Below, piece by piece: positions 10,987 through 22,085 of a stretch of 64,000 nt of DNA. How positions within the stretch are numbered: the stretch's first letter is position 1; each line of letters begins with the position of its first letter. Source of the DNA: Prorocentrum cordatum (lineage: Eukaryota; Sar; Dinophyceae; Prorocentrales; Prorocentraceae); contig CAUYUJ010008136.1 of the NCBI GenBank assembly GCA_963575745.1, positions 36,001 to 100,000 on the forward strand, written 5' to 3'. The notes under the pieces are model-generated. The model was not told the origin of the DNA and did no database searches. It worked only from the letters and a program-made list of their open reading frames with translations. The position numbers and the translations under genes were made by a program.

Positions 10987-11008
10987 CAAGCCAATCTGCC
11001 GCGACGCC

Positions 11009-12027
11009 ATGAGCTCCTACTGGGGCCAAGCCTTCTACCTGGGTGACGGCCAGGCTGCCCTCCACCGTGCGGGGCGTGCTAACCCCAGCTCCACCGACGG
11101 AGATGGGCCAGGTCGCTCCATCCACCTCGTCAGCCTCAACATCACGAGTCTCCCAGCGAACTGGCCCACCATCACCGCTCTAGGTGTCGACCACAACGCC
11201 GCAGTCATAGCACTGCAGGAGACCCGACATGCCAAGCCTACCAGGCAAGCCATCGCTACCAACGCCGCCAATCCACACCACGGAGGATTCCAGGCCAGTC
11301 TGGGACCTGACCTGGATCTGGCGCGTGCTCAGCGCAAAGCTGCTCACGGTGGCACGGACCACACGGTCGAGGGCAACACCGGCGCCTCGGGTGGGGTCGC
11401 CATCCTCTCTAAGGACGCCATCGTCGACTCCACCGTCGACGACACTGCGACCTGTGTCGCCACCCTCAAGGCCAAGAAACGATGGCACGAGGCCTTCCTC
11501 CCGCTCTGCACCCAGCACCGCCGCAGGCGACGACGAAACAACCACGGTCCCGCTGGGATCTACATTGCGAGCCTCTACGGGGTCGCTGGAGGGACAGCAC
11601 CGATTTGTTTCGGCTTGCTGATTGCGCCGCCGCGAGGGTCGGCTCAGCCCCGTATTTCATTTGCATGGACGCCAACACGAACATCGACGACAATCCACAT
11701 CTGCTGCACATGATGCAGCACGGATGGTTTAACGTCGCTGAAGGCACACCAGACCACACCATGCACACATATGGCAATATCCTTGACTGGGACCGCGTCA
11801 CCAAGTGCCCCCGCACTTCGCGCATCGACTATGTCATCGCCAACCAAGCTGCGCGATCCCTTGTCACCGACTTCTGCTATCTGCGTGACTTGCCAGCGAA
11901 GTCCCATGTTGGCCTGCAGGTCACACTCGACCTAGCCGCCTCGATCACACGGCCCCACGCCTTCTGGCCCCCACGCCTTACCCTCCAAACGACGGAGCTC
12001 ATGAGGACCACGAACTTCAGGCATTAG
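11009..12027 (+). CDS. Retroelement EEP-family endonuclease domain (frameshifted)
   Basis: From ATG 11009 the frame reads the start of an EEP (APE-like) fold: SIHLVSLNITSL with the metal-site Asn, then IALQETRH (11207-11230) with the catalytic Glu, and GGVAILSK. Sense then crosses to another frame near 11585 and continues with FICMDANTN (Asp and Asn of the D-x-N motif, 11665-11682), SRIDYVIAN (about 11815-11842) and KSHVGLQV (His at 11905-11907). In LINEs this domain nicks target DNA to prime reverse transcription. All main motifs are present in order, so the domain is nearly complete apart from the frame change. Sense leaves this frame shortly before the stop at 12027. Confidence 0.8.
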
Positions 12028-13492
12028 GGACCCTCATCGCAGGACGATACCACGACCGCATGGAGCAGGCTGACACACGCGACGATGTGGAACGCATGTT
12101 CGCCCTGGCAAACGAGGCCAGCCATGAGTACCATCTTACCCGGCTGCGGGACCTGCCGCCCCCACCGCCAGACCACCCAAAAAAGAAGGCCCCCACCATG
12201 CACGGGCTCACACCCACGTTCGAGGAGCGACCCGCCGTCCCCCGCGCTTTCCCACCTACGGAGCTTCCACGATTCACATCAACCGCCTTCGCAAGCTCCA
12301 TCGGCAACTTTGCGAGCTTCGCTTCATCGGACAGCACCATCATTTGGACTGCCGTGCTATCCCGCCGCACCTGGCGCAACGCATCGACTGCACGTGGACC
12401 GCGGCCCGCCTTCTCTGCCACAAGTTGCGCCCCACGGCCCTCCTGGCCTTTCCTGGCGCCTGGGCCCCCGACGTGCCAGCACCACGCGGAGAGCACCTAG
12501 ATCGTCTGATCCAAAACCTAGACTCGGAGCCGGCGCGACGTGCAAACCGAGCCAAAGCTGAACGCATCAAGATCTGGGCTGAGGGTGTCCGCGAGCCAAG
12601 CGGGCGAAAGGCGGCCATTTACGCACGGGCTGCCGACTGCTCGCCCACGGCGTATCTCCGCACGCCTACCACTCCCGACGATGCACAGCTCCACTGCGAC
12701 ACCACCGCCTTCAACCCTGACCAAGCTAGCACGGACGATAGTGACGCCGACACCGACGCCGGCGGCTTCTGCCCAAGCGACGGTAGTTCGCTCGACACGG
12801 ACAACGACGACGGCCACACTCGTGGCCCACCACCTGCCCAGGTTCCCGACGCCCTCCCCGCCAACGCTATTGTTGCCAACACCAAAGACATGCTTAAGCT
12901 CATGGTCGACACCTGGGAGCCCATCTTGGGCAGGTACCGCGCTCGCGCGGGCCATGACGCCGAAGTTATGCCGACGTGGGCGGACTTCTACGACGAATAC
13001 CGCCAAGAGCTGCCTACGCCATCACCAGCAGCCCCCTTCCACCTCACCGACGACCAACTCATCCACTTCATTCGCACCCGTTCACCGCGCCACGCGGGGG
13101 GACTCGACGGCTGGACAACTAAGGAGGCTAAGGAGTTACCCGACGACATCCTTCGCCTCTTCGCCAGCGTCTTACGTGCTATGCAACGCACCGGCACCAT
13201 CCCCGAGCCCCTCCTGCACGTGCCAAACCCGTGCCTCCGAAAAGGCCGAGGGGAACTCCCGACGGACCAACGGCTTCTCTCGGTTCTTTCCGTGTGGATG
13301 TATGCGTGGGAGGCGCCGGCCTACCGTAGCCTCACGACCTGGCGGCAAGGATGGACCCGTGCCACGAGCTTCGGTGCCGTCCCCAAAGCCACCATCGGGG
13401 ATGTCAGCACTTCTCTCGCCCTGCGCATCGAACACGCCAGGACTTTACTCCTCCCCTTAGCTGGAGCAGCCCTTGACCGGACATCTGTCTAA
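12028..13492 (+). CDS. Retroelement linker and N-terminal half of reverse transcriptase
   Basis: Sense runs in one frame from about 11990 to 12265 (ALGTLIAGRYHDRMEQADT) and then in another to about 13480. The second part includes a helical region (NRLRKLHRQLCEL), an acidic Asp/Ser/Thr linker at about 12720-12830, and the start of the RT domain: HAGGLDGWTTKEAKELP (about 13093-13143) and LLSVLSVWMYAWEAPAYRSL (about 13276-13335). The fingers/palm junction LAGAALD (about 13460-13476) probably carries the first catalytic Asp. The reading is then lost to another frame, so the RT is split between this entry and the next. Confidence 0.72.
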
Positions 13493-16236
13493 ACCTTGCG
13501 CTGCACGCGGGGTGCCCACAAGACATCGTTACTGTCCGCCGAAACTTCTACAGACACCACAAACGTTACATCCGCATGAACGGAGCGTACTCCAGGGACC
13601 TGGCCAGGACAAACGGTCACCTCCAGGGCAGCTCGTGGTCCCTGGATGACATCAAGCTGCTCATGTGCGTGTGGACAAAGAGGCAGCACCGATACGTTCC
13701 TCGATCACTAAGCACTACCTTCGTTGACGACAGCAACTCCACTACCCACACCGCTCCTGAGCTGCAGAAATCTCTCGACGAAACCGCCAAGTTTGACCGA
13801 TTTTCCGGTCAACGCATTCACCCTGGTAAAGTGGCTGGGTGGGCGCTCGCCGATGAGCTGCACGCTGCCGTCACCCAGCTCACACTGGCGGATCGCCCCC
13901 TCCGAGTGGTCGATTCCTTCAAGCTCGTCGGGAGTTACATCAACGCCGAGGCAGCGCCGGCTCCAGCCGCGCTTAACCTCACGGCCACCGCAGACGCCCG
14001 TGTGCGGAGGGCGACTATCCGCCTGCCGAGCATTGGCAAGCTCCCGTCGCCGATGCTTATCAAGGCGCGGCACGCCCGATCCCTGGCCGCCAGCGTCTGC
14101 ACCACGGGCACCGACATCCAAGCACCATCAGGCCCAGCCAAGACTGCCTACAACCACGCTCTCAAGGCGGCTATCCGCCCCAAGGGGAACAAATGGGTCG
14201 AGTTCTGGACTCTCATGGCCGTGTGCGTGCCGGGACACGCCCTTGAGATCGACGCCATCACGCAGCGTGAAGCATTCCTGTGCCTGCGGCGACAGGTTAA
14301 CCGCGACGTTACACTCTGCGGGCTCGCCAGAGACCTCCAACACCACGTCCAGACCCTGTTTGGTGGAGGACCCGTCGGGCGACTCGTCCAGTCGCTCCAG
14401 CAGCTCCGATGGACCTGGCCCACATCTGGCATCATGTACGACGACTGGGGCTGCCCGATCAGCTGGCTGAATTTACCCCAAAACGCCTTCCTGCACATGC
14501 TGCGGGCCTCACAACGCAGGGCATTTCTGCGGAGGATCAAGCCACGGCGACACGACCTTGGCTACCTCGCCTCTGTCAGACAGGGCCTTGACCTCTTCGC
14601 CAGCACGTGGCTCGCGCGAACTAAAGGAGCAGCCAGATGCACTGCCTGGCAGCTGGCGCTCCTCCTGAACTACCTGTCGGGCGGGGACCACACCCAACAG
14701 CGACGATCCCGATCAAACACGTCGGCAGACCCCAGCCCCATGTGCCGCTACTGTGACGAGGAAGAGGAAACTCAGGAGCACACTGTCCGCGACTGTATGT
14801 GCTGGGCCCGAGAAAGACTCCCTCTCACCACCCTCATCAGTGACGACCAGTGGGCCCGTCTTCCGCCGCACACAAGACACTGCGGGCTCTTCGACGAAGA
14901 CCCAGCCCTCCTCGACCTGCACGCCGACCTCGCGAGGGACCCGCTGCCACAGCCCATTCCGCGGCCCTCCCCTGAGGGTGATCCTGCGGCTTCAGCCCAG
15001 GACACCTACACCACCTACCTTGACTACGACACTGGGTGGACATGGGTCTATGCTGCCACGGACGGTGCGTGCACCAACCAAGCCATCCCATTGCTAGCAC
15101 GAGCGGGCTACGGCGTCTACTACGGCATCGATCACCGCATGAACTACAGTGCACGCGTTCACGGCCTAACACAGAACGCCCAGGTTGCGGAGACCCTCGC
15201 CATTGTCCACCTTACGGCATGTGCCGAACGGCCCGTGCATGTTTTCGTGGACAACCAGGCGGTGGTCGATGGGTTCCAAAGCATCATCGACGGACATCCA
15301 GCGCCGCAGGGCACGCACGCGGAGCTCTGGGAAAAGATCCACCGATGTGTTATGGCCAAGCCCAACATGTTTCGCGTCGAAATAATCGCCAGCCACCTGG
15401 GAGACCTGGGCATCGACCTTGGGCTCATCGGGCCCATCGCGGAGGAGTTCAACCGTCAGGCCGACGCCCTTGCCACAGCGGCGGCACGCACGCACAACCT
15501 TCCTGACGACTTTGTTGAAGCTGCCAAAACACGACATCGCCAAGCGACCGTGCTTCATGGGGTCGCTGTCGCTATCTACGAGCGCAGACACCGTACTCTG
15601 CCGCTCCCACACCGCAGGGCTGGGTTTACAGCGGCTGAACTCAGCAAAATGGAACCGAACCCCTTGCTGTCGGACCAGGCACCACCCGCGGCTGGACCAG
15701 ACATCCCGCAGAACCCGGACGAGCTCTGGGCCGAGGCCCAACGGGCGATGTACGACGAACAGGAGGACGACCCGTTCGGCTTCGGCGGGGGATTAGACTT
15801 CCTGGACGACGGGCCAGCCAGCGCCAACCCTGCCCCGTCGGGCAGCCTCTCGACGCCCACCTCGACTCCGCCACCGAGAGCGACATCGCACCCACATGAT
15901 GACGTCGCTCACCGTCAAGACGCCGACGAGGACCTTTATGACCCCCTCGGATTGAGTGGCAGCATAGACGACGCCCCGCCGACACCCCACGCTGCCGACG
16001 ATGCCGCTTCATCGAGACGCCACCCGACCACGCGGCCGACCTCCGAGCCCTCGCACGGCATCATGATTGGTCCCCCCGTGCCACCCACCCCGTCCCCCCA
16101 CAGCGCCAGCCCGCGGGGGCGGCTCCAGCCCCCCCGCAGGGCACTGAGCCAGTCAGGCCGTCGCACCCCGTCCACGCTTTTATTGTTGCTGGGTGCGAGG
16201 CTGCGGCTCCTCCGTCCTCACGGGGCGTGGCCCTAG
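13488..16236 (+). CDS. Retroelement reverse transcriptase palm/thumb, zinc motif and RNase H
   Basis: The frame is open upstream of its first ATG (13576) and continues the RT: GHLQGSSWSLDDI and the active site FVDD (13720-13731), a variant of YxDD. FKLVGSYINAEAA (about 13918-13956) follows as expected for the thumb connection. A CRYC-x(6)-EH-type zinc motif (MCRYCDEEEETQEH, about 14740-14780) comes next. RNase H follows at about 15040-15500 with Asp 15061-15063 (ATDGAC), Glu 15190-15192 (AETLAI), Asp 15250-15252 (FVDNQA) and Asp 15463-15465 (RQADALA), so its catalytic set looks intact. An acidic Pro/Ser tail ends the ORF. Hairpins 12 to 14 lie inside it. Confidence 0.85.
14982..15002 (+). repeat. 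Bulged-C hairpin 12
   Basis: Arms TCCTG and CAGGA pair at 5 of 5 positions. Core CGGCTTCAGCC. Lies in the linker just before RNase H. Confidence 0.8.
16109..16142 (+). repeat. Bulged-C hairpin 13
   Basis: Arms GCCCGCGGGGG and CCCCCGCAGGGC pair over 11 positions with one bulged A. Core CGGCTCCAGCC. Confidence 0.85.
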
Positions 16237-16643
16237 CGGCTTCAGCCCTGGGACCGCGCGTTGCCCTCCAGTCGCCTCGCAAGGGCGACGGCCGCCAGCA
16301 CACGGATCGCCGCACCGCGCTGGTCCACCACCTGGCCAGGCGCACAGATGACCTCGTCCCCGCCACGAGGCCCGCGGCCGCAGGCACAGAGCAGCCGCCC
16401 CTCACCGACCGCGAAGCCGAGCTGTCCCAGTCTATGGCCGCTCTTCAGCAGAGGTGTGCTGCTCTCGCCGCCGACCTTGCCGCTGCTCAAGCTCGTCAAG
16501 GCCCTCTGCTCCAGCGCCTCCACCGCGCTGGGCGTGCCTTCGCCGAGCTGCTTACACCCTCGCCCGATGGTGCTGCGCCGCCACTCACCCTCCATGCTAT
16601 GCTGTCATCGCTGCGCGGCGCTCCGCCTGGGGCCCCGCGCTAA
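16170..16643 (+). CDS. Retroelement C-terminal coiled-coil segment
   Basis: Near 16170 sense appears to leave the RNase H frame for one reading HAFIVAGCEAAAPPSSRG, then a basic stretch, and a clear heptad pattern at about 16420-16560 (LSQSMAALQQRCAALAADLA). It stops at 16643. It is probably the true C-terminus of the polyprotein, cut off by one frameshift, though a separate small ORF is possible. No enzyme motif is seen. Confidence 0.45.
   Translation, partial: VHAFIVAGCEAAAPPSSRGVALAASALGPRVALQSPRKGDGRQHTDRRTALVHHLARRTDDLVPATRPAAAGTEQPPLTDREAELSQSMAALQQRCAALAADLAAAQARQGPLLQRLHRAGRAFAELLTPSPDGAAPPLTLHAMLSSLRGAPPGAPR
16232..16252 (+). repeat. Bulged-C hairpin 14
   Basis: Arms CCTAG and CTGGG pair at 5 of 5 positions (one T-G wobble). 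Core CGGCTTCAGCC. It is the last copy seen. Confidence 0.8.
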
Positions 16644-17005
16644 TCTCCGCCATTCTGCCTGCCCGTGTGCACGCGTGGCCCCGCGTCCACGGTGTCAGGG
16701 CGTGGGGGCGGGGGGTGCCCCGTCCCTGCGCGCCGCGTTGCGGCCAAGCGCCCAACTGGCGGTCTGCCAAGCCGCCTAGCCACGTGTCAGCACGTCGCCT
16801 TTCTTGTTGGGGCCTTCTTCGTCACGCGGTCTGACACGTGAGATCTTCACTGTCTGTCCGCCGTCTGTAGCGTCAGTCGCATTGCGCCGGGGGAGGGGGT
16901 TTGTTGCCCGCCCTCGTATCTCAAGGCTGCACCGCCGCAAATAGTGTTTGGCGGGTTGTCGCACCGCAGTGCGCCTCGCGGACGGGCCCTGGTCCGCCTA
17001 CTTGT

Positions 17006-17009
<4 letters not shown>
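16644..17009. other. Probable retroelement 3' tail, no gene
   Basis: This stretch is GC-rich and lacks convincing ORFs. I see no poly(A) run or target-site duplication that would fix the element's 3' end. Confidence 0.4.

Positions 17010-17094
<85 letters not shown>
17010..17094 (+). repeat. (CT)n microsatellite, right bracket of the giant retroelement
   Basis: A perfect CT tract of about 84 bases in the same orientation as the tract at 518-655. It grades into CT-rich sequence. Confidence 0.97.
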
Positions 17095-17096
<2 letters not shown>

Positions 17097-17884
17097 GCCC
17101 CTGCCTCTGCTGCTCTGTCTCCCCCTTTCCCTCCCGCTCAAGCCTTCGGGGCTCGAAGCCCTCCCAGGGCCTCCTGGGGCCCTTTTTTGCCCGCCCACCC
17201 TGGGCTTTGCCCCGGTGTCTAACGGCGCCGGCGGCGAGGCCCGCTTTGCGCGGCGGAAGGAGGGGCCCGCCTGGCGCCCCCGTTGGCGGGCGCCAGCGGG
17301 AGGAGCGCGCGGCCAGCGCAGCGGCAGAAAGGTTTCGCTCTGCACCGCCATCGCCGGCATCATCATCTCCTGAGGGCCCGCATCCAACCGCTTCGCGGCT
17401 CGCATGTCCCGCGGCCTGACAGCAGGCCGCGCTTTCGCTAGCGCCGTACTGTGGGGGCAGGGTCTTCGCCGATTGCACAGCAAACAAGGGATCAAGCTAT
17501 GCGACTGACATTCGGGAATCAAGGTCTTCTATGACACCCGACTCGGTGGATTGAGGATGGAGATTCAACGCATTGAGAGGGGATGTACGGGAGGTGTAGG
17601 ATGTCAGAGGTGGCGCGAGCGCCTCTAATTGTCCTTTTCCTTGCTACGAGTGCTCAATTTGAATAACACTACGCTCCTCGCTCCCCTGGAGTTGTCGGGG
17701 TGTGGTCCCGCCCCCTCCGCATATGGTGGTTTCATTCAAGATTTCAACATTTGATACGTCCCATACCCTTTTTATATTCCGATCTTTTCGTTTTTTGTTC
17801 ATAATGGTACTCTCGCTGCAGCGTGGGCCTCATTTTCGGATCTTCGCTGTGCTCTCGTCGTTCAGACAAGCGCTCTTGCCTCAG
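17095..17884. other. Intergenic stretch, no gene supported
   Basis: Mostly CT-rich then mixed sequence without coding signal. Parts near 17525-17620 resemble 18455-18525 (shared words such as CTATGACAC and GGATGTCAG), so the following minisatellite may be flanked by imperfect direct repeats. Confidence 0.4.
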
Positions 17885-18410
17885 CTTGGGCTACTTTTCT
17901 ATCCCGCAGGCCTACAGGTCTCGCAGTTCTTGCAGGCCCCACAGGTCCCACAGGTTCCGTATAACTCAAAGGTGTCGCAGGTCGTTCCGCAGGTGCCACG
18001 GGTCCCAAAGGTACCACAGGTCAGACAGGTTCCACAGGTCCCACAGGTCCCTCAAGTGTCACAGGTCTCGCAGGTCCCACAGGTTTCACAGGTTCGACAT
18101 GTGCCACATGTCCCACAGGTCGCAGAGTTGTCGCAGGTGTCGCAGGTCCCACGGAGGTCCCCCGGGCCCCGCAGGTCCCACAGGTCCCTTTGGTCTCACA
18201 GGTCTCACAGGCCTCGCAGGTCACGGAGGATCCTCACTTCCCCCAGGTTCCATCGGTCCCACAGGTGTCGCAGGTCCCACAGGTCACAAATGTCCCCACA
18301 GGTCGCACAGGTCCCGAAGGTCCCGCAGGTCCCGCAGGTCCACAGGAGTCCCACATCTTCCACAGGTTCCACAGTTCGCACAAGTCCCAGAGTTCCCGAG
18401 GTCGCCTTTG
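17885..18410 (+). repeat. 9-bp minisatellite (CCCACAGGT-type)
   Basis: Roughly 500 bases of a 9-bp unit near CCCACAGGT, with variants such as TCGCAGGTG. Because 9 is a multiple of three, one + frame reads Pro-Gln-Val repeats. Another reads Ser-His-Arg and locally collagen-like Gly-Pro-Thr/Gly-Leu-Thr triplets. Small indels switch the frames, so a real protein is doubtful. Confidence 0.85.
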
Positions 18411-18834
18411 CTGCTATCATTTTGTTTTGCTGGGGTGATGGAGTTCCAGGTCGCTATGACACGCGTCCGCGGATGGAGAAATCAGCGCAAATGGAAGAGA
18501 CGGGAGGGAGGGATTGGATGTCAGTGGGGGCCTCCTTTGAAATCCATGGGGGGACCTTGGGCAAGGGGCACTTCTAGCAACACCCGACTCCTGCTCCTCC
18601 CTCCCTGGTTTGTGGACTTCACGCTTCAGTCGTCCGCCAGCGGAAAAGGCTGGCAGCAGGCGGCCCAGGCGATTCATGCATGCCCTGAAGGTGGACGCGA
18701 GGAAAGCCAAGCCATCTTGAAGAGGCTCACGGAGGGTTCGGGGGACGCCAGGTACACAGGGGGGATCGTGCTCGTCCCATGTAGGGATGCTGGCGGATGC
18801 ACCGTAGCGCACCCGACAGGCGGGAGCCAGCGGA

Positions 18835-19473
18835 TTGGTCGTTCACCCCCCTTCGCGTGCAATTACGCTGCTGGCTCGAGAGTTTCGCGAGAGAGCTCAG
18901 GTCACTCGCGTTTCTGGGAGCCAGGATCTCGCCTTTGTTTTTCCAGTGGCCAGCAGACAGGTCACATGGAGCATGGTCGAGGAATATGGTGACCCCAAGA
19001 GCGCACAACTTGCAAGGGGAGGCGGGCCGTTCCTCCTGAAGGATTCGCCTGATCTGGTCGAGCAGATTTTCAAACGAATGGGTTACCTCGACGATTACCG
19101 GAACCAATTGAAGGACGAAGCCGTGGAAACCTTCCTTCGTGGTGAAAGAAATCACCGAGAGCTGCAGAGGCTTGGGGTCGTCATTGGCGAGGCTGATTCG
19201 GTGCTGGACAAGCTGAGCAAGATCAGGCTGGCCTGTCTGTCAAGCTCGTGTGGCGGGAGGTGGCAGTTACCTCCTAGCGACAGGAACGTGAGAGAGCATT
19301 TGGTAGCTCGGGGCCTTCTGAATCGGGAAAGCTCACTGGACGAGACTTCCCAGGCCATGGAAGCGAGCGTGAAGTCTTCAGGTTCTGTACCGATGAAGTC
19401 CTACCACGGACTTGTTGCTCAGTATCAGGATGTGTTTTTTGGCCGGCGACAGGACCCCTCCAGGCGACGCTGA
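18835..19473 (+). CDS. Orphan exon-like ORF, uncharacterised
   Basis: The frame from 18835 to the stop at 19473 has natural-looking composition: hydrophobic and charged residues alternate, with helical stretches such as DSPDLVEQIFKRMGYLDDYR and RNHRELQRLGVVIGEADSVL. Opposite-strand ORFs are less protein-like. The start at 18835 is a non-ATG codon, so it may be an internal or terminal exon whose 3' splice site lies near 18835-18900. No family is recognised. It stands alone between a minisatellite and GC-rich sequence, so it may be a gene fragment. Confidence 0.45.
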   Translation: MVVHPPSRAITLLAREFRERAQVTRVSGSQDLAFVFPVASRQVTWSMVEEYGDPKSAQLARGGGPFLLKDSPDLVEQIFKRMGYLDDYRNQLKDEAVETFLRGERNHRELQRLGVVIGEADSVLDKLSKIRLACLSSSCGGRWQLPPSDRNVREHLVARGLLNRESSLDETSQAMEASVKSSGSVPMKSYHGLVAQYQDVFFGRRQDPSRRR

Positions 19474-21069
19474 TCCGTGGCACCTCCAGGTGCAGACCGC
19501 CCGCAATACAAATCACCGCAGCGTCCCCGCACGCCTCCGCCTCCCTCCATGGACGGAAGGCCCCGCTCCAGTCGCCCTCGCCCATCGCGCTCGATGCCAG
19601 GGCAGGCAGGCAGGCAGGCAGGCGCAGAGCCTCGCTGCGACCATTTCTCTCCGCGTCCTCGACGCCTCCCCCCGTTCGCTTCCCTCCTCCTCCGCCCCCG
19701 GCGCTGACACCCCCCCTCCTTCCCGCGGGGCCCCCCCACCTTTCCCCCCCCCCCCCCCCGCGCACTGGTACCTGCTGACGCCACTGTTTCGTGTTCTGGC
19801 CTCGTGCTTTCATTCGGTATTTTCTCGCCCCGCACCCAGCAGGGTAGTCACTTGCTTGCTCTTTCTCTGTGGATGAGGACAGGTAGCGCGACGGCCGTGC
19901 TATGCGCAAGACGTCGACGAGCTACTCCCAGTCTCAACTGTGAGGCACAGGTATCAACATCGCCGCGTCCGAACAAGTCTACAGGTGAGTGAGGCAGTCC
20001 CCAAACGGCAAGTCCCCCCCCCGCCGTCTGGGTCTCCAGAGGTCTCCGTTTCTGGAGATCCCCAGGGGCCACCCAGCCCTCGGAGGCCCACTCAAAAGCC
20101 AGACGCGTCCAAAAACCTTGGGGGTCCTGGAACCTCGATCCCTCCCCGCCCTCGAAATCCGCTCAAAACCGATCCCGGGACCCCGCACCCCTCCCTGGGC
20201 GCATCCCGTTTTTCATCCCCGATCGATCTCTGAGGGTCTTGGGGCCCGAAGCGGGCCCTTGGGAGGCCGAGAGTGGGGGACGATCTCCCCTGACCCCTCG
20301 CGTCGTGACCAAGGTTACGACGGACAGTTTTGACCTTTCTCGGCCCCCGGCGGCCCTCACGGAGCCCGGAGAGCGTCAACCAAACGGCTTGGTAGAGGAA
20401 GCCTGCCCAGGAGAGGGGGCCGAGACCTGTGAGAGTCCACGCCCTGGAAAACAGCACGACGTCGCGGGTCTGGGTCTTCGACCTCCCCAACCCGGCGGCC
20501 TTGCCTCCCCGATCCTCGGACAGCTGGCGCTTCGATGTTTGTTCGATGCGTGGGCCCCCTGGACCTCTCAAATCAGATCAGCCGCCTCGATTTTTCAGAG
20601 TCGCCGGATGTCAGGCTCGGGTATTAGCTCTCCGTCCTGCCAGAACTGCTGCCAGGCACTCCCTTGAAGAGCAGGACTTGGGCACTGTGAGATCCTCAGA
20701 GCTTGAGCCAAATCGATCCTCGATCTCCTCCATGCTCGATGCTCGATCCTCGATCCTGGTGGCGGCCTTGCCTCATCATCCCAGAAGGGGAAGAACGACA
20801 TGTGCATAAACTTTCAGAGGTCCGCGCCGATATCGTGGTCGGTGCTGGACGCCCTCTCCTGGCACACTTCGTGCGCCAGGGGCGGCGCCTGAGGCGCCGC
20901 CGAGGGGGTCCTACGCAGACCCAAGAAATCCGTGCGGACCTCCGAAAGCTCATGTTTTCCCCCCACGTCCAAAGTGGGGTTCTTGTTTTCTCTGCCCCCC
21001 CACCCCCCCGCGCAGTCCTCACACACATCCTCTCACACCCCCTCTCCCCTCCCCTCACCATGTTCCGGC
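19474..21069. other. GC-rich intergenic DNA, no gene supported
   Basis: Contains a short (GCAG)n run near 19600-19622, a C homopolymer near 19744-19760 and a consensus-like splice donor (CAGGTGAGT) at about 19982-19990 that I cannot attach to an exon. A perfect GCACCT-CC-AGGTGC inverted repeat sits near 19480-19494. Overlapping ORFs here show no domain. Confidence 0.4.
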
Positions 21070-22033
21070 ACTCTCATCACCATCATCGTCATCAACGCAG
21101 CCTCATCGTCACCACTATCATACAATCACGACCATCGGTCATCCTCATCAGCATCATCATCATCATCAGCAGCAGCAGCATCATCAGCATCATCATCAGC
21201 AGCATCATCATCATCAACATCAACATCTCTGTCGTCATCATCATCATCAGCATCATCCCTCGTCGACATCATCACTTTCAGATCATTCTCACCATCATCA
21301 TCATCGTCATCATCATCGCCATCATTATTTTCATCAACATCACCGGCAACATCAGCATCATCACCATCACCAGCACCATCACCATGACCATCATCGACAC
21401 CGCTATCATCATCATCATCACCACCATCACCATCGTCATTATCCTCATCACCTTTAACACCACACCTTATTTTTACACTCACCATCACCACTCCAATATC
21501 ATACCTCGTCGTCATCATCACTCTCACAGCACCATCAGCATCATCATCATCATCATCGTTAGCATCATCATCATCATCATCACTTCATTATCATCTTCGT
21601 CATCAGCAACATCACCATCAGCATGATCATTATGACCATCACCACCATCATCATCATCACCATCGTCATCATCATCTTCTTCATCATCATCATCGACACC
21701 ATTAGCATCACCAGTATCATCATCATCAGCATCAGCATCAGCATCATCTCCATCATTTGCATCAATATCATCACCACCATAAGCAGCATCATCAACATTA
21801 TGGTCACAACTATCAACATCATAACCGCCACCATCTTCATCATCACCATCATCGCTCCGTCATATCATTAGCATCATCACCATCCTCATGCTCATCACCA
21901 TGATCACCACCATCTTCTTCATACCATAACCATCATCGTCATCGTCGTCATCATCAGCATCAACCTCATCATCATCACCATCCATCATCATCACCACCAT
22001 CATAATCATCCTTGCCGTCGTCGTCGTAATCAG

Positions 22034-22085
<52 letters not shown>

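Larger units (their letters stand above)
808..16643 (+). mobile_element. Giant non-LTR-type retroelement (gag-like, EEP, RT, RNase H)
   Basis: All long ORFs from 808 to 16643 lie on the + strand and follow one another with little or no gap. Together they read as gag-like and coiled-coil proteins, an EEP endonuclease, an RT with an FVDD active site, an RNase H and a C-terminal coiled coil. This is the order of RNase-H-bearing LINEs, but about 15.8 kb is much longer than ordinary LINEs. No long terminal repeats, poly(A) tail or target-site duplication are visible, so the ends are inferred from coding content and from CT tracts at 518 and 17094. At least nine changes of frame without a gap suggest a decayed copy or assembly indels. 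Fourteen bulged-C hairpins are confined to it. Confidence 0.82.

Noticed and set aside
17823-18992. Collagen-like gene
   Set aside because: Gly-x-y triplets come from a 9-bp minisatellite and the frame is broken by indels.
19478-19496. GCACCTCCAGGTGC as a hairpin family member outside the element
   Set aside because: A perfect palindrome with a CC loop but no bulged C and no separate outer stem; kept out of the family.
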